Shown here piece after piece: positions 19,909 to 30,984 of a stretch of DNA of 64,000 bases (its first letter is position 1; each line of letters begins with the position of its first letter). Below the pieces are notes generated by a model. That model was not told where the DNA came from. It ran no database searches and saw nothing but the letters and a program-made list of their open reading frames with translations. The position numbers were made by a program, and so were the translations under genes. Origin of the DNA: Neoarius graeffei (lineage: Eukaryota > Chordata > Actinopteri > Siluriformes > Ariidae); contig NC_083587.1 of assembly GCF_027579695.1 (NCBI RefSeq), positions 4,627,501 through 4,691,500 on the forward strand. The letters run 5' to 3'.

Positions 19909-21700
19909 ATGGCATCCCCTCGTGTCTTAGAGACTGAAGACAACGACCAAGACGTGTCTCTCTTTGAGGTCATCGCAGATCTCATTCACTGCTCTGACTC
20001 CGAAAGGGCAACCATTAGGGGCATGAGTAGGCGTGATTGCCAAACTAACATAATTAACTCAATAAAACATATGAGTGATCCAAAGAGAACAACGATTAGT
20101 GTCCAAGAGGCACTAGGTAAGCTATTCCTGTTACACTTCCAGGATACTGACCTAGAGATCAGATCCCTCCGTGGAGAAGTTGGTAGACTGACCTCCAGCA
20201 ACGCCAGGTGGCAACCGAGGTCAATGATTTATATAGGGAGCGTAGTCTCTTGAAGGATTAAGGACTCCCTTGAGTGCGCCGAAAGGCTAGAGAAAGCCGA
20301 GAAGGGCGCCGGAAGGGCTGCCAAGGAGCAGACCCCCAAAGAAGGGCGCGAGGGGCGTGAGAGACCCCCAACCATGCGTCAAAGCTTAGAGCGGGAAGAG
20401 GCGTCCGAACCGGACACCGTGGATTACCTGGTCAAGCACCAGACATCCCGCCAAACTCCATCAATTCGCTACACAACTCCGTCGTCGTTTAGCCAGGGTG
20501 GAGTCGTCCTGCGCTCATCCCGAGCCCAGGCCCATAGCACACCCAGGTCAGTGCGCTACAGTTTCCCTGATCCACCTTCGGATGAATCAGACTACGACTC
20601 TCGTGCGGAACAGGAGCAATTCCAGAGTAACTCAGATAGTGAGTACTCAGGAGAGCGAAGGAGGCCGCATAAGGACGCGCACCAAGCCCTCCGCATACGG
20701 CAAATTGACCTACTTGCCAAAGATATTGAGCGATTCGATCCCGACAATAAAAGAACCAACGTAAATGATTATTTACGAGAAATTGACCGATGCCTGATGT
20801 ACCTACCGAGAGCCACAATGCGAGAGCAGCTTAAACTGGTCTGGAAGACCTCCAGTAGCAGCGTTCGTGCCTTTTTAGAGACACTACCCCCAAACGTTTG
20901 CGATAGTTATTCAAAACTTCGCAATTACATGAGGGAAGAATATGCGCCATACACGGATGAAACCTCTGCGACGTTGTGTGCAATACAAATCAGGCAGAAA
21001 CGGTCTGAGGCACCTCGTAAGTATTATAGACGGCTACGTACTGCCTACTTCCAGGGTAGCAATGCACCAGGTTTAGAAGAAGATAGAGGCTTCAAATCCC
21101 TTTTCTTACATAACCTCCACCCACGCGTGCGGAATCAAGTCACGCTGATGTGTCGGCAAGGTTGCTACTCAATGAGGGAAATTAGGCAACTAGCCCAAAT
21201 GACCTGGGAGACCATCGTCAAACCCACAGACAGAAACGATGATATCCCAGAGTCCTTAGTCTCCAGGGTGCAAATGGGCCCCAACTAACCTTAGAAGGAA
21301 GGGAAGCTCCAAAAAGGGGACCCAACCGGAGAAATCCCGGTCCGAACCACCCTTCACTGACCCATCACCAGGGTGGAGGGAAGAAGCGGCAAGGTAAGGC
21401 CAAAAAGGACCGAGGGCAAGGCCATAGTGACTATGGCAACCGCTCCTCATATGAAAAGGGTCATAAGGAACAAGACGGTCAGCAGCAAGATTGTCATCCC
21501 CACTCTGGCCAGAAACGGCAGGAGCGCGCCGACCATAGCTCTAAACGTAGGGGCAAAGGTAGCCGACACAGTGACTCAGACCAACCTGATGAGTCCCACT
21601 CAGAGCTGGACTCTTTGAAGGCCTGCTTGGCTGAATTTAGAAGACTGTTACAAAACCAGTCAAATTCCTCAACAGATAAAACAAAAGAGCCCAAGAAGGA
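19909..21700 (+). pseudogene. gag: gag, disrupted
   Basis: An ATG at 19909 opens a first frame to 20253 that shows no known motif. The main gag frame (about 20374-21288) is acidic and proline-rich at first. It then shows a helical capsid-like region: RIRQIDLLAKDIERFDPDNK, VNDYLREIDRCLMYLP, and later RKYYRRLRTAYFQGSNAPG with FKSLFLHNLHPRVRNQV. The order resembles the capsid C-terminal part of Ty3-like and retroviral Gag. The following 400 bp are basic and His/Ser-rich in yet another frame. I see no CCHC zinc knuckle. Gag would build the virion core; frame changes near 20220 and 21290 break it here. Confidence 0.75.
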
Positions 21701-21752
21701 TGATGAAGGCCGCCCGTTAGCATGACTAGGCCGGGAACCACGAGTATATCTC

Positions 21753-24146
21753 GTGAAATGGGGAGAAGATTTCTGTGAAACCGCAGGCGATGGTCCGGAT
21801 GTAGAGCCCCCCCTGGTGGTGAAGGCACACCCACAAAATGCACCTCTGATGCAGTTCTTAGGCAATCTAGTTAGAAGGGGCAATGCTAAGCGCATTTACA
21901 CCACCGTGGTGGTCGAGGGTACAATCACCCTCCACGCCCTCCTGGATACTGGATCGGAGATCACGCTCATGTGTACTAAAGTCTTTGCCACCATCTCTCA
22001 GACACGGCTCTCACAAGGTGACCCAATTCCAACAAAGCCCTGCAATATAAACTTAATCAGCTTCACACAGAACAAAGCCCCAGTAACACGAATGGCATGG
22101 TTGAGACTCACATTCCAAGGTGTGTCAATCATACATCCCACCTACATCAGCTCTGTGGGTATGGAAGAACTACTGATTGGCCAAGACCTACTCGACAGGT
22201 TGGCGCCACTCATTGATTGTCCTCGCAGTCAATCGTGGGCCCAAATCATGATCCCACCATCGTTGGGTCCCTCAAAACAGGCACGAGCCCGCTGCGATGA
22301 GATTAGTGCAGACACCGATCAGCCAAGCGCCACGGGAGACCAAATCCCCGACGAACTTCAGTTCATGCCTCTGTACGCCGAGGCTGGTGTCAGAACAACC
22401 GACATTGCGAACCCCCCTAGGGGCCACAACTCTCTGGAAAACCACACCTCCTTCCTTTGCTCCTTGAACAACTCAACCTCAGCTATGTACTGCCCTATTC
22501 TATCAGGTGAAGTGCGAGTCAACGGGACCACGGTTCTCAATGCAGCTATGACGCTTTGGTCTGAGAAATCGGCCATCAGCCAGACTTTGTTTGACACGCT
22601 GTGTCAAAGCCATTCTTGCCCCATTTTCGGGCGGAAAAACCACCGACTTCTCTCTGCTGAACAACCCCAAACCTCTGTTAAGGCTGTTGGTGTCTGTGCC
22701 ATAACCATGACAATCGGAACAAGAGAGTTCCTCCATTTCTTGAGTGTGGTCCCTCAACCCTCCAATTCACTCTTCATTGGAGCAGACATTCTGGTTAGGC
22801 TAGGAGCCCAGATAGACATGGTGAACCAGGTAATCTGGACTCAAGCCAACATCAACAAACATCCACTCCTTGTTGACCTCGAGCGCATGCGCTCTGGACA
22901 AACCATCCCTCAGGCATGCCAGGTAGCTAGTGAGTTTGACGTTGTCATTCCTGCTAGGACGGCTGGTTTTCCACTTAAGTTAGTCATTCTGAGAGGTCAA
23001 GAGCTCCCATCTTCAGAGGCTTTCTTCCATCCTCTGCCCCCATTCTTGGAACGCAACTTAACAGTTTGTGGTACTCCTCTGCTTGAACTGAACCATTGTT
23101 CCTCTTACATCCTGGTGCAAAACTTGACCAACACTCCTCTCACCGTGCCTGCGCGCCATCCCCTAGGTCTGCTGATAGACAGATCATTCCATGACTTTGA
23201 ACTAACGATTCCAGTCAAAGGCGAACTACCTCCTTCTTTGGTCGGACTAGAAGACAGTAGAACCACCTTCTTTACCGTCCCCCATAACATGATTCGTATC
23301 GAGCTACACGACATGCTGTGCGATGACAAAGTTTTCATGGCCAAAGTTGACACCGAAGAGGGCATGATGGTATATGCACTCTCCTCTCAGCCGGCTGAAA
23401 ACACCCCTGCGTCAGACGCTGTAGATTCCTCAATAGGCGAACCATATCCAGGGTTCGACCTGGAGGTCCAACAACAGCTTACTAAGGCTGATAGCCTAAC
23501 CTTGGACTCTCAGAAACAACAACTCTGCCAGTTGTTTTATGACTTCAAAGACACTTGGTCACGGGACTCTAATGACTGCGGAGTCACCGACCTCCACATC
23601 GTATGGATCACCACGGACCCGGATGCACAACCAACGTTTGTGCGCCAGTACAAAATCCCTCTTGCAGCTTATGACTCTATCCAAGGGATCATAAACACTT
23701 TACTAGAGAAGCAGATCATTCGAGAATGTAATTCCACATACAATTCTCCCTTGTGGCCTGTGCTGAAGCCTAACGGCAAATGGTGCCTCACCATTGACTA
23801 CAGGCAGTTGAATAAGCAAGTCCCCTTGTCAAGATGGCCAATGATCCATCTCGACCAGGAACTCGCCAAGGTGAGAGGCGCTAAGTTTTTCTCCACCGCC
23901 GATATGGCCAGCGGATTCTGGACGATGAAAGTTGATCCTAAAGACCAGTATAAACTGGCATTCTCCTTCGCAAATCGACAGTTCACCTGGAACCGGTGCC
24001 CTTTTGGGTACTCCAACTCACCAGCGGAATTCAACATATTCCTACACAAGGCCATGAGTGATGCTGCTGCTCGCGGAAACTTGATTTATGTTGACGACAT
24101 CCTGATCAGATCGCAAACGTTCGAAGCTCATTTAATCGAAATTTGA
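21753..24146 (+). pseudogene. pol: pro-pol: retropepsin, second degenerate retropepsin-like domain, RT (5' part)
   Basis: An open frame of 797 codons. Residues 61-155 form a retropepsin: HALLDTGSEITLM with the catalytic Asp at codon 65, and LLIGQDLLDRL near residue 143. Residues about 250-360 repeat the same plan with the same spacing, but the active-site triplet is lost: NAAMTLWSEKSAIS at about 264, then LFIGADILVRLG near 343. The RT follows: LLEKQIIRECNSTYNSPLWP, LTIDYRQLNKQ, FFSTADMASGFW, CPFGYSNSPAEFN and YVDD (24087-24098). The frame ends at TGA 24144-24146, inside the RT thumb; similarity resumes in another frame. Protease cuts Gag-Pol, and RT copies the RNA genome. Confidence 0.92.
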
Positions 24147-25440
24147 CATGTCCTTACTCAGCCTGCTAACGCTGGAGCCAAGCTCTCCATTACTAAGGGC
24201 CAGTGGTGCCGCACAAAAGTTGAATACGTTGGCCTGCTCGTGGGGCCTGATGGAATCGAACCCCAGTCGGGGAGGATCCAACCCATCCAAAACATTAAAG
24301 CCCCCACTAATGTGTCAGAACTTAGGAGCTTCCTAGGCATCTGCAATTACTCCAGGCAGTTTATTGAGGACTACGCAGAAATTGCGAGACCACTCACAGA
24401 GCTTCTCCGAAAGGATAAGGAGCTCCAGTGGGACAGTCCTCAAGAACAAGCTCTCAGAGAAATGAAGCAGAAATTGTGCTCCGCCCCCTGCCTCGCTTAT
24501 CCAGACAAGGACAAAAGCATTTTACCTTGAAGCCAGCTTCTCCACTCACTGCCTACGTGCTGCCTTATCACAGCAGTATGATAAGGACAGGCGAGTCGTT
24601 GCATACGCTAGCCGTTCACTTAGTAGTGTGGAGCTTAAATTCTCAAACTGCGAGAAAGCCCTGTTAACCACTGTTTGGGCCGTCGAACATTTCCACAGCT
24701 ACATTGGTGGTCAGAAAGTGGTGATAGAAACATCTCACCAACCTGTCTCTTTCTTAAATAGTCAGAGACTAAGAGATGGAAGGGTGTCCAATAGCCACAT
24801 CGTGGCATGGATGATGGCCTTACAGGGCTACGACATTGAGGTGAAGTATGCCCAAAACCATAAGATGGCACTGGGCCAAGGCTTAGCCGACTGCCAGCAC
24901 TGCGATTGCAAGCAGGAGGCAGGACAGAATCCTGTCCTCTTAACTACACCCTCCCTTCCGTCAGACCACCACTATTATGATGATAACTCGTGCAAAGACC
25001 TTCCCATGGTCTACGTAGATGGTTATTCCTCCTGTCATGAGAATAAACTGAGAGCCGGCGTTGGTATTGTTTGGACAACAGGCCCTCTGGAAGGACAATA
25101 CCAATACCAAATTGGAGCCAGGACAAGCCAATATGCAGAGATGGCGGCAGTGCTCATCGCTTTCCAACAAGCCAGCGAAGTGGGCATTGAGCAACTAGTC
25201 ATCTGCTCTGACTCCAACTATGCCCGTCACAGCTTCATTTCTCACTTCCCCACATGGAAAATGAAGGACATGAAAAATGCTAGAGGAAAAGTAGTGAAAC
25301 ACTCTGAACTTTTCCTGGCATGTGACAAACTGGTGGCAGGCAAGGGAATGACCGTGTATTGGAAAAAGTGAAAGGGCACTCTCAAGCCCCTGGACCTGAT
25401 AAATTGACAACGATGAGGCTGATCGCCTCGCCAAAGCAGG
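24147..25440 (+). pseudogene. pol: pol: RT thumb, degenerate tether and RNase H
   Basis: Similarity continues in several frames: APTNVSELRSFLGICNYSRQ (24240-24530), then FSNCEKALLTTVWAVEHFHS with VVIETSHQPVSFLNS (24628 on). The latter resembles a Ty3-type RNase H in which the expected Asp in the T-D-H site is Ser, so it is probably the retroviral connection/tether domain. The true RNase H follows with YVDGYSS (Asp codon 25018), YAEMAAV (Glu codon 25138) and ICSDSNYA (Asp codon 25210). A TGA at 25369-25371 ends this frame just before the last RNase H block, which lies in another frame (about 25411-25440). Two RNase H-like folds in tandem are a retroviral hallmark. Confidence 0.85.
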
Positions 25441-26909
25441 TGCTGTGGACAGTCCCCCCTGGGAGTTCCAGGAGGGATGGCTCCCTGAGAAACCGTGTCA
25501 CGTCGTGAACACCATTACTCGCCGACAGGCTAGAGAAAGGCGCGAAGACCTAACACCCCAGTCGTTGACCGTCCATTTAGGTAGACAACCAGGCAACGCA
25601 GACCTGGTAACTATGCAGAACAGGGACCCAACTATCAGCCAGATTCGCAACTTTGTTGCAGACCCAAAGGCATTCCCCATAACAGAAGTGGCGCTACAAC
25701 AGTTAAAAGACCTAAAACACCTCCATAACCACCAGCACTGCCTGAAGCTTGAGAAAGGGCTCCTGGTATATGTGCCTCGTGGCCTCATGGGTCGTCCCTA
25801 TGGACCACAGGGGGGTTGTCCTACAATATGCTCATGACAGCCCATGTGGAGGCCATAGGAGTGCTAGGGCCACCTACAAGACCCTTCAGCCAATAGTCTA
25901 TTGGCCTTTTATGATCAGAGACATAACCGAGTATGTCAAGGGATGCCTGGTCTGCTGCCAATTTCGCCCATCCAAACCGCTAAATAGAGCTCCCCTGCAA
26001 AGTTGTGGAATTACCTTCCCCTGGTCCAACCTCCAAATGGACTGGATCGGTCCGGTCCCAAAATCTTCCCAAGGTAACAAATACCTCCTTACAGTCATGT
26101 GCGCTTTCACAAAATGGGTAGAATGTCTACCAGCCCCCAACGATACCGCAGAGACCACTGCTCTCCTTCTCATGAACCATGGGTTCAGCCGCTGGGGCCT
26201 TCCCCTATCCATCGACTCAGACAAAGGCACCCATTTCACTGCTGGTGTAATGGCTGCGCTGTGGAACATGTTAGGCGTTGAGGCGAAATTCCATATCGCG
26301 TACCACCCTCAATCCTCTGGTCAGGTTGAGCAAGCAAATCAAACCATCATGAGCATGCTGCGAAAGTATGTCACCTACCATGGTAAAGATTGGGATGTAA
26401 AACTTCCCTTGGTGCTAATGGCCATTAGGTCCACTCCTCATCGCACCACTGGAGTCACACCCTTTGAGATGATGACTGGGCGGGAGATGATTCTCCCACT
26501 GCATCTCCTGTACATACCAGAGGACATGAGCATTGCAACCGCATACACCGCACATCAATATATCGCCGACCTACAACGCCACCTACAATCAACCTTTGCA
26601 TGGGCCCAAAAGAATATCAAAACAAGCGTGAAAGGACAAAAGGCCAACTACGACCGAAAAGCCTCCCATCACAAATATCAAATAGGTGACAAAGTCCTCT
26701 ATTTCAACTTTACCAAGCCGGTAGGAGTCTCAAAGAAGTTCCTACCACACTGGTCGGGACCTTTCAAAATCGTGGGAAAACTGTCCCCCGTTGCGTATCG
26801 TATCAGGACATCCAGGCCTAATCAAACGCCCTCCTACCGATGGGTCCATAGCAACCAAATCAAACCTTTTGAACAGTCCTCCCTCCAAAAGGGGGTGGAC
26901 GATAGTTAG
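25441..26909 (+). pseudogene. pol: pol: integrase
   Basis: The zinc-binding region shows [15 protein letters not shown] and [12 protein letters not shown] (HHCC). The catalytic core has MDW (Asp codon 26040), SDKGTHF (Asp codon 26220) and SSGQVEQAN (Glu codon 26328), that is D,D-35-E. The C-terminal part contains [20 protein letters not shown], like the beta-barrel domain of Ty3/gamma-like integrases. The core frame 25749-26909 is open; the N-terminal linker (25445-25837) is in another frame. Integrase joins viral DNA ends to the host; the 4-bp GCCC duplication fits its cut spacing. Confidence 0.9.
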
Positions 26910-27018
26910 TCCCATCCGGTCCACCCAGCTTGCATGCCTCACTCACCCATAAGTGTCCACTAACACCCCAGTCACATTTACCAACCCAGTAAATAAAAAC
27001 CCTTCTGTATGTTACAGA

Positions 27019-28764
27019 ATGGATTCACCCGGGATCCTGTGCATCCTCCTCACCCTAAAACTGAGTCAGTCAAGTGAGGTGGTGGAGCCTGGCCCCCCAG
27101 CTGGCATCATCCTGCAGGAGGCTCCTGGGCTCCTTCTTACAAACTGTCGCATTCACACTCAACAAGTATACACCCAAATAGACCCATGGGATGTATACCA
27201 TAAACACCTCAAGTCACTGCCACATTCGATCGATGATAACGGACCAAATGGCGAGATCTGGAATACAGTTGAACACGCTAAACGCACCACTATCCACATG
27301 CTAGAGCAGTTATAAAAATTCTTAGTCACCGAGGAAGAGCTGAGCGGTAAAACACGTCAGACAAGGTTCCTCAGGGGTTTACTTACCGCTGCATCTGCCA
27401 TTGGGTCCTTGTTCTCTATTGGTCTCTCTGCAGCCAACTCAGTCAGTCTGAGTACGGTGAAAAGAGAAGTTAGCATTCTGAAAGAGGAAATGCCAGAGAT
27501 CCGAGAAAAACTGCTCTCTCAACAAGAGGAGCTGCAGGGCTTAGGCAAAACCCTGCAGGGAACTATACGAACCGTTAACATGCATTCTGCTCTAATCTAT
27601 AACACTGTGCATGCCATAGACAAATTGGCCAAAATAATCAAGAGCGAGATCAAATACGTCAGAATAGTAAGGGATTTAATGCAAGACCTGCTTAGAGAAA
27701 TTGGCAACTTGATCAGTACCCTGAGTAGTGGCAAGATCCCACTGTATCTCATACCCCTTAACATGGTAGAGAATATACTAAAATTCGCTACAACTACTAA
27801 CGTGCATTCCTCGCAAATACACCTGGCCTATAGTCTTGGCAGTGCTATCCCCATTTTTGTGAGTCCACAAGATTTAGAGATAGGTTTCATGCTAAATCTA
27901 CCCATCATTGAGAAAGCCAACATATATAGACTCAAGTCTGTCCTCAACATGGGTTTCTGGAAAAACAATGTCCATATACGCATACAGATACCACCCATGG
28001 TAGCATTCCATGACGGCAACCCCTCTGTCTACTTTATTCCCAACCTAGAGATGTGCACCGCCATCAAGGACATCCACTGGGTCTGCCCAAGCAACCCATT
28101 CATTAGAGACACTACGGATCGCCTGTGTGGTTTGAGGGAGAAAGCGCCCGAACAAAAGTGTGTAGGTCAAATGTCCGCAAAGAACAAGGATATGGAAACT
28201 AGAGTAGAGAGAGCTGGCAGTCGGTGGGTTGTTAACACTCCAAAAACTGAAGTCTTGATGTTATACGACCAGCACGACACAGCCACCAAAATGAAAATCC
28301 CAAACCAAACAGCGTTCCTTAGTGTACCACAGGGAGCCACCATTCACGTAGGTGATATCACCCTACACCATCTTAGTACTGACAGGTATGATTCTGAGAT
28401 TGAAATGGTAGACGCATTCCAAGATTATGATCTTGAGATCAATAACACCCTCCAACAGCAACTACTCGTTGAAGGGACCAAAACGGTGAAATTTAGTTTA
28501 GATCAGACTGGGATTTCAACTATGGTCTCCCGATACCGGGTCAAAGAGTCATCTGATCTGGGATCTACCATAGGTCTGATTGCTTTGGGACTTCTTCTCA
28601 GTGGCTGGGTCTTAACCACTGGCATCGCATACATGCTACACAAATACATAACCACACTACACGCCAAGCTGGATAAGGTGGTCTGCATCCCTGACAGCTT
28701 TGGCCACAGTAGCGCACGCTTTCTGGCCAGACCACCTGCTGCTGTTACTTTGCCAGAAGATTAG
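27019..28764 (+). pseudogene. env: env, F-protein-like fusion glycoprotein with one internal stop
   Basis: An ATG at 27019 opens a single frame of 581 codons, interrupted only by TAA at 27313-27315 (codon 99). Residues 1-20 are a signal-peptide-like stretch. A furin-type RQTR ends at residue 116 and is followed by a small-residue hydrophobic segment, FLRGLLTAASAIGSLFSIGL, which fits a fusion peptide. A long heptad-rich region (about 145-225) follows. Residues about 360-395 contain clustered Cys, and a second helical stretch precedes the membrane anchor. The transmembrane segment is near residues 515-538, with a tail of about 43 residues. A small subunit of about 116 residues before the cleavage site recalls F2/F1 of mononegaviral fusion proteins and has no room for a retroviral SU. 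Similarity is architectural, not searched. Confidence 0.8.
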
Positions 28765-29106
28765 GTTTAACAACCCAAACACTAACACCTCTTTTCTTTC
28801 CTTCACTTCTTCTCTTTTCTTGTTTTTTTTGAGTAGGAAATGAAGTATATATGTAGTATTTACTGTTTAGAATTTTTGATGTAACTCTGACCTAGTTAGA
28901 TAGTGATTATATGCCCAAATGTCTATAGTGATTATATGCCCAAATACCTCTGCCACCAACTGTCTTACTGGGACTCATGAGCTTACAGTGCTCACAGGAC
29001 ACCATGGACTGTGCAGAGCAAGGCTACCACAAGGACTACGGACATGTGAACTGTACGGTACTGTGCTCTCAGTGATACGACTCCATCATACCACTGAGAC
29101 CAAAAG
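28765..29106 (+). other. Region between env and 3' LTR
   Basis: Non-coding. Contains a duplicated word, agtgattatatgcccaaat, at about 28900-28945, and ends with gagaccaaaaggg, the best candidate for the polypurine tract, directly before the LTR. Confidence 0.6.
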
Positions 29107-30743
29107 GGTAGGTACAGTCTGTCTAGGAACAACAACAGCCCATCTCTTTAAGAAACTACATTTCCCATCAGCCAACTTCCACATTGACCTACGTCACGCA
29201 TGGGCGGGATCATCTACGTCACTTCCTCTACAATTCTATAAGCAACTGAACAACGCTTCCTTCTTTCTCTTTTCTGTCTGGACTTCAATCCGTCTGGACA
29301 CAGAGAGATCCGCTTGGCCGAGCAAACTAGATAAAACGTCTTTTTGTCTAGAATCAGAGTTTCGCGCTTTCTTTTACTTACCTTTGGCCACGGTAGACTC
29401 GAGAATCGGGTGATTTTGACTCAACTTGAATATAACCGGTTTCATCTGTTCCTCATCAGCACGTGCAAAACGGCAGCCCAAGTGGTTTTTAGTCTGAAGA
29501 CAAAGAAGTGGCTGGACCTCTTCAATAAAGCTGTACACCTTGTTTCTACAGAGATTTTTCTTCCCACGAGCTACGAAGTTTCTCCAAGAATTCTCTGTTT
29601 TTCACAGATTTTCTTCTCAGGAACTCCTGTGAAAGTCACCTTCTCCAAAAATTCTCGGCCCTCTGCTGAAGGGCGGAATACGGAAGTAAGACTTGGCATT
29701 CTTTTGGGCATAGTAATAAAGCTAGTCTCAGGAATTTTGCTTTATTGAGGTAGTGTGAATTTTAAACTCAGGAACGGTTTGTGTACACTGTATGATTGTT
29801 CGATTTTGATTTAATCTCTCAATTGTTTAATAGATAGGTTGTGCATGCCTCTTTTCCCTCTCTAACACTCTAATTTCATTCTTATACATATATCGACCTC
29901 ATCAAGATTTCAGGAGATTTAATAATACTATAAAGCTAGTGGGTTAGCTGTCTAGGGAAGCCTTTTGTCCCCAGGGACCAGGCTTCAACACGTGGTCACA
30001 CACACACTAGGCCTCACACACACTTTAGCTAGCAAACCAAAGCTAACTCTCTTTGTTCTGTAAGGAAACACGTGGTGACCCCTCCCCCCTCCTTTGTTCT
30101 TTATCATGAGGTCTTTTGTCTCAACTTTAGATGATATTCTAAGTCCTGATTCAATTCAACCTTTATACCGCACTCCCCCGTGCCCACATTCAAATCCACA
30201 TATATCACGGATGACCATTTGAATGTATTTTAATTGTTAACATTTAATTATTGTTATCACACATACACACGCTCACATACAACCACGTGGCCACTAGGCC
30301 TCAAAAGCACATGTTAGCTAGCCTTCCTTTGTCTAGTTAGCACACAGAGCTAATCCTTTGGCTTACACACACTCACACATTGCTGAAGATTTCATCTGCT
30401 GTTATTCAATTTTATCTTTGTTATAATGAATTCCATTATCATTGAAACTGTGTGTGTTTGCTGTTCCGATATTTCTGGAAATTGCCCAAATCTCAAAAGA
30501 ATTCTAAGGTGTATATGAATACTATTAGCTGCAGCTTGGTAAGTGACCATAATAATTTGGAATATACCATAATTTAGCTGTTTGGTAATTTATTATTAAG
30601 CACCAAAATTAATGGTATTAATTAATGAGACTGATTTAATTTAAATGAGTCAATTTAAATGATTCAATGGGATTGATTCAATTTAATTATTAATGATTGA
30701 TCACTTAACACCAATCTACATACACAAACATAATACACCTACA
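29107..30743 (+). repeat. 3' LTR, 1637 bp
   Basis: Aligns to the 5' LTR throughout and is longer because it keeps the segment at about 29650-29950 with AATAAA near 29708, followed by a GT/T-rich stretch. The first two bases are not TG: it starts ggtaggtac where the 5' copy has tgtaggtac. It ends acacctaca at 30743, next to GCCC. Confidence 0.92.
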
Positions 30744-30749
30744 GCCCTA

Positions 30750-30945
30750 TATACTTTTAAAAATGAATGGATCCAGACACGGTTCTGGATCACCTCCAAA
30801 ATTTAAGTTCTTCATTGGGCCAAGACACGTATCTCGTAAAATTTTCATGAAAATCCATCTGTACATTTTGTTCTGCAAAGTTGCTAACAAATACATGAAC
30901 GAACAAACACACTCTACCAGAGTACCAGAGGTAGTGTTAACAAAC
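30750..30945 (+). repeat. Dispersed repeat with ggttctggatcacc and acaaacaaac-like words
   Basis: The text aatgaatggatccagacacg, cacctccaaaatttaa, ttttcatgaaaatccatc and gctaacaaatacatgaacga follows the order of a common fish intergenic repeat as I recall it. There is no coding content. Confidence 0.45.
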
Positions 30946-30984
30946 ATCTTAGTGTGACATATGAGCCTACTTTGTTTGGCAGAG

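Larger units (their letters stand above)
18232..30743 (+). mobile_element. Endogenous retrovirus, complete but inactivated
   Basis: A 12.5-kb provirus in the order LTR (18232-19603), PBS (19609-19626), gag, pro-pol, env, LTR (29107-30743). It is flanked by GCCC at 18228-18231 and 30744-30747, a 4-bp target duplication typical of retroviral integration. Pol carries protease, RT, tether and RNase H, and a D,D-35-E integrase. Env has a small-subunit/large-subunit layout like a class I fusion protein, not a SU/TM pair. Gag, pol and env are each broken by frameshifts or stops. The LTRs differ by a few percent, so the insertion is neither fresh nor ancient. It resembles the deeply branching fish group called lokiretroviruses, but only a phylogeny can show that. 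Confidence 0.93.

Noticed and set aside
28919-29748. Plus-strand frames in the 3' LTR (134-164 codons)
   Set aside because: The same text in the 5' LTR is interrupted by stops and indels. These are LTR sequence, not an accessory gene, as far as can be seen.
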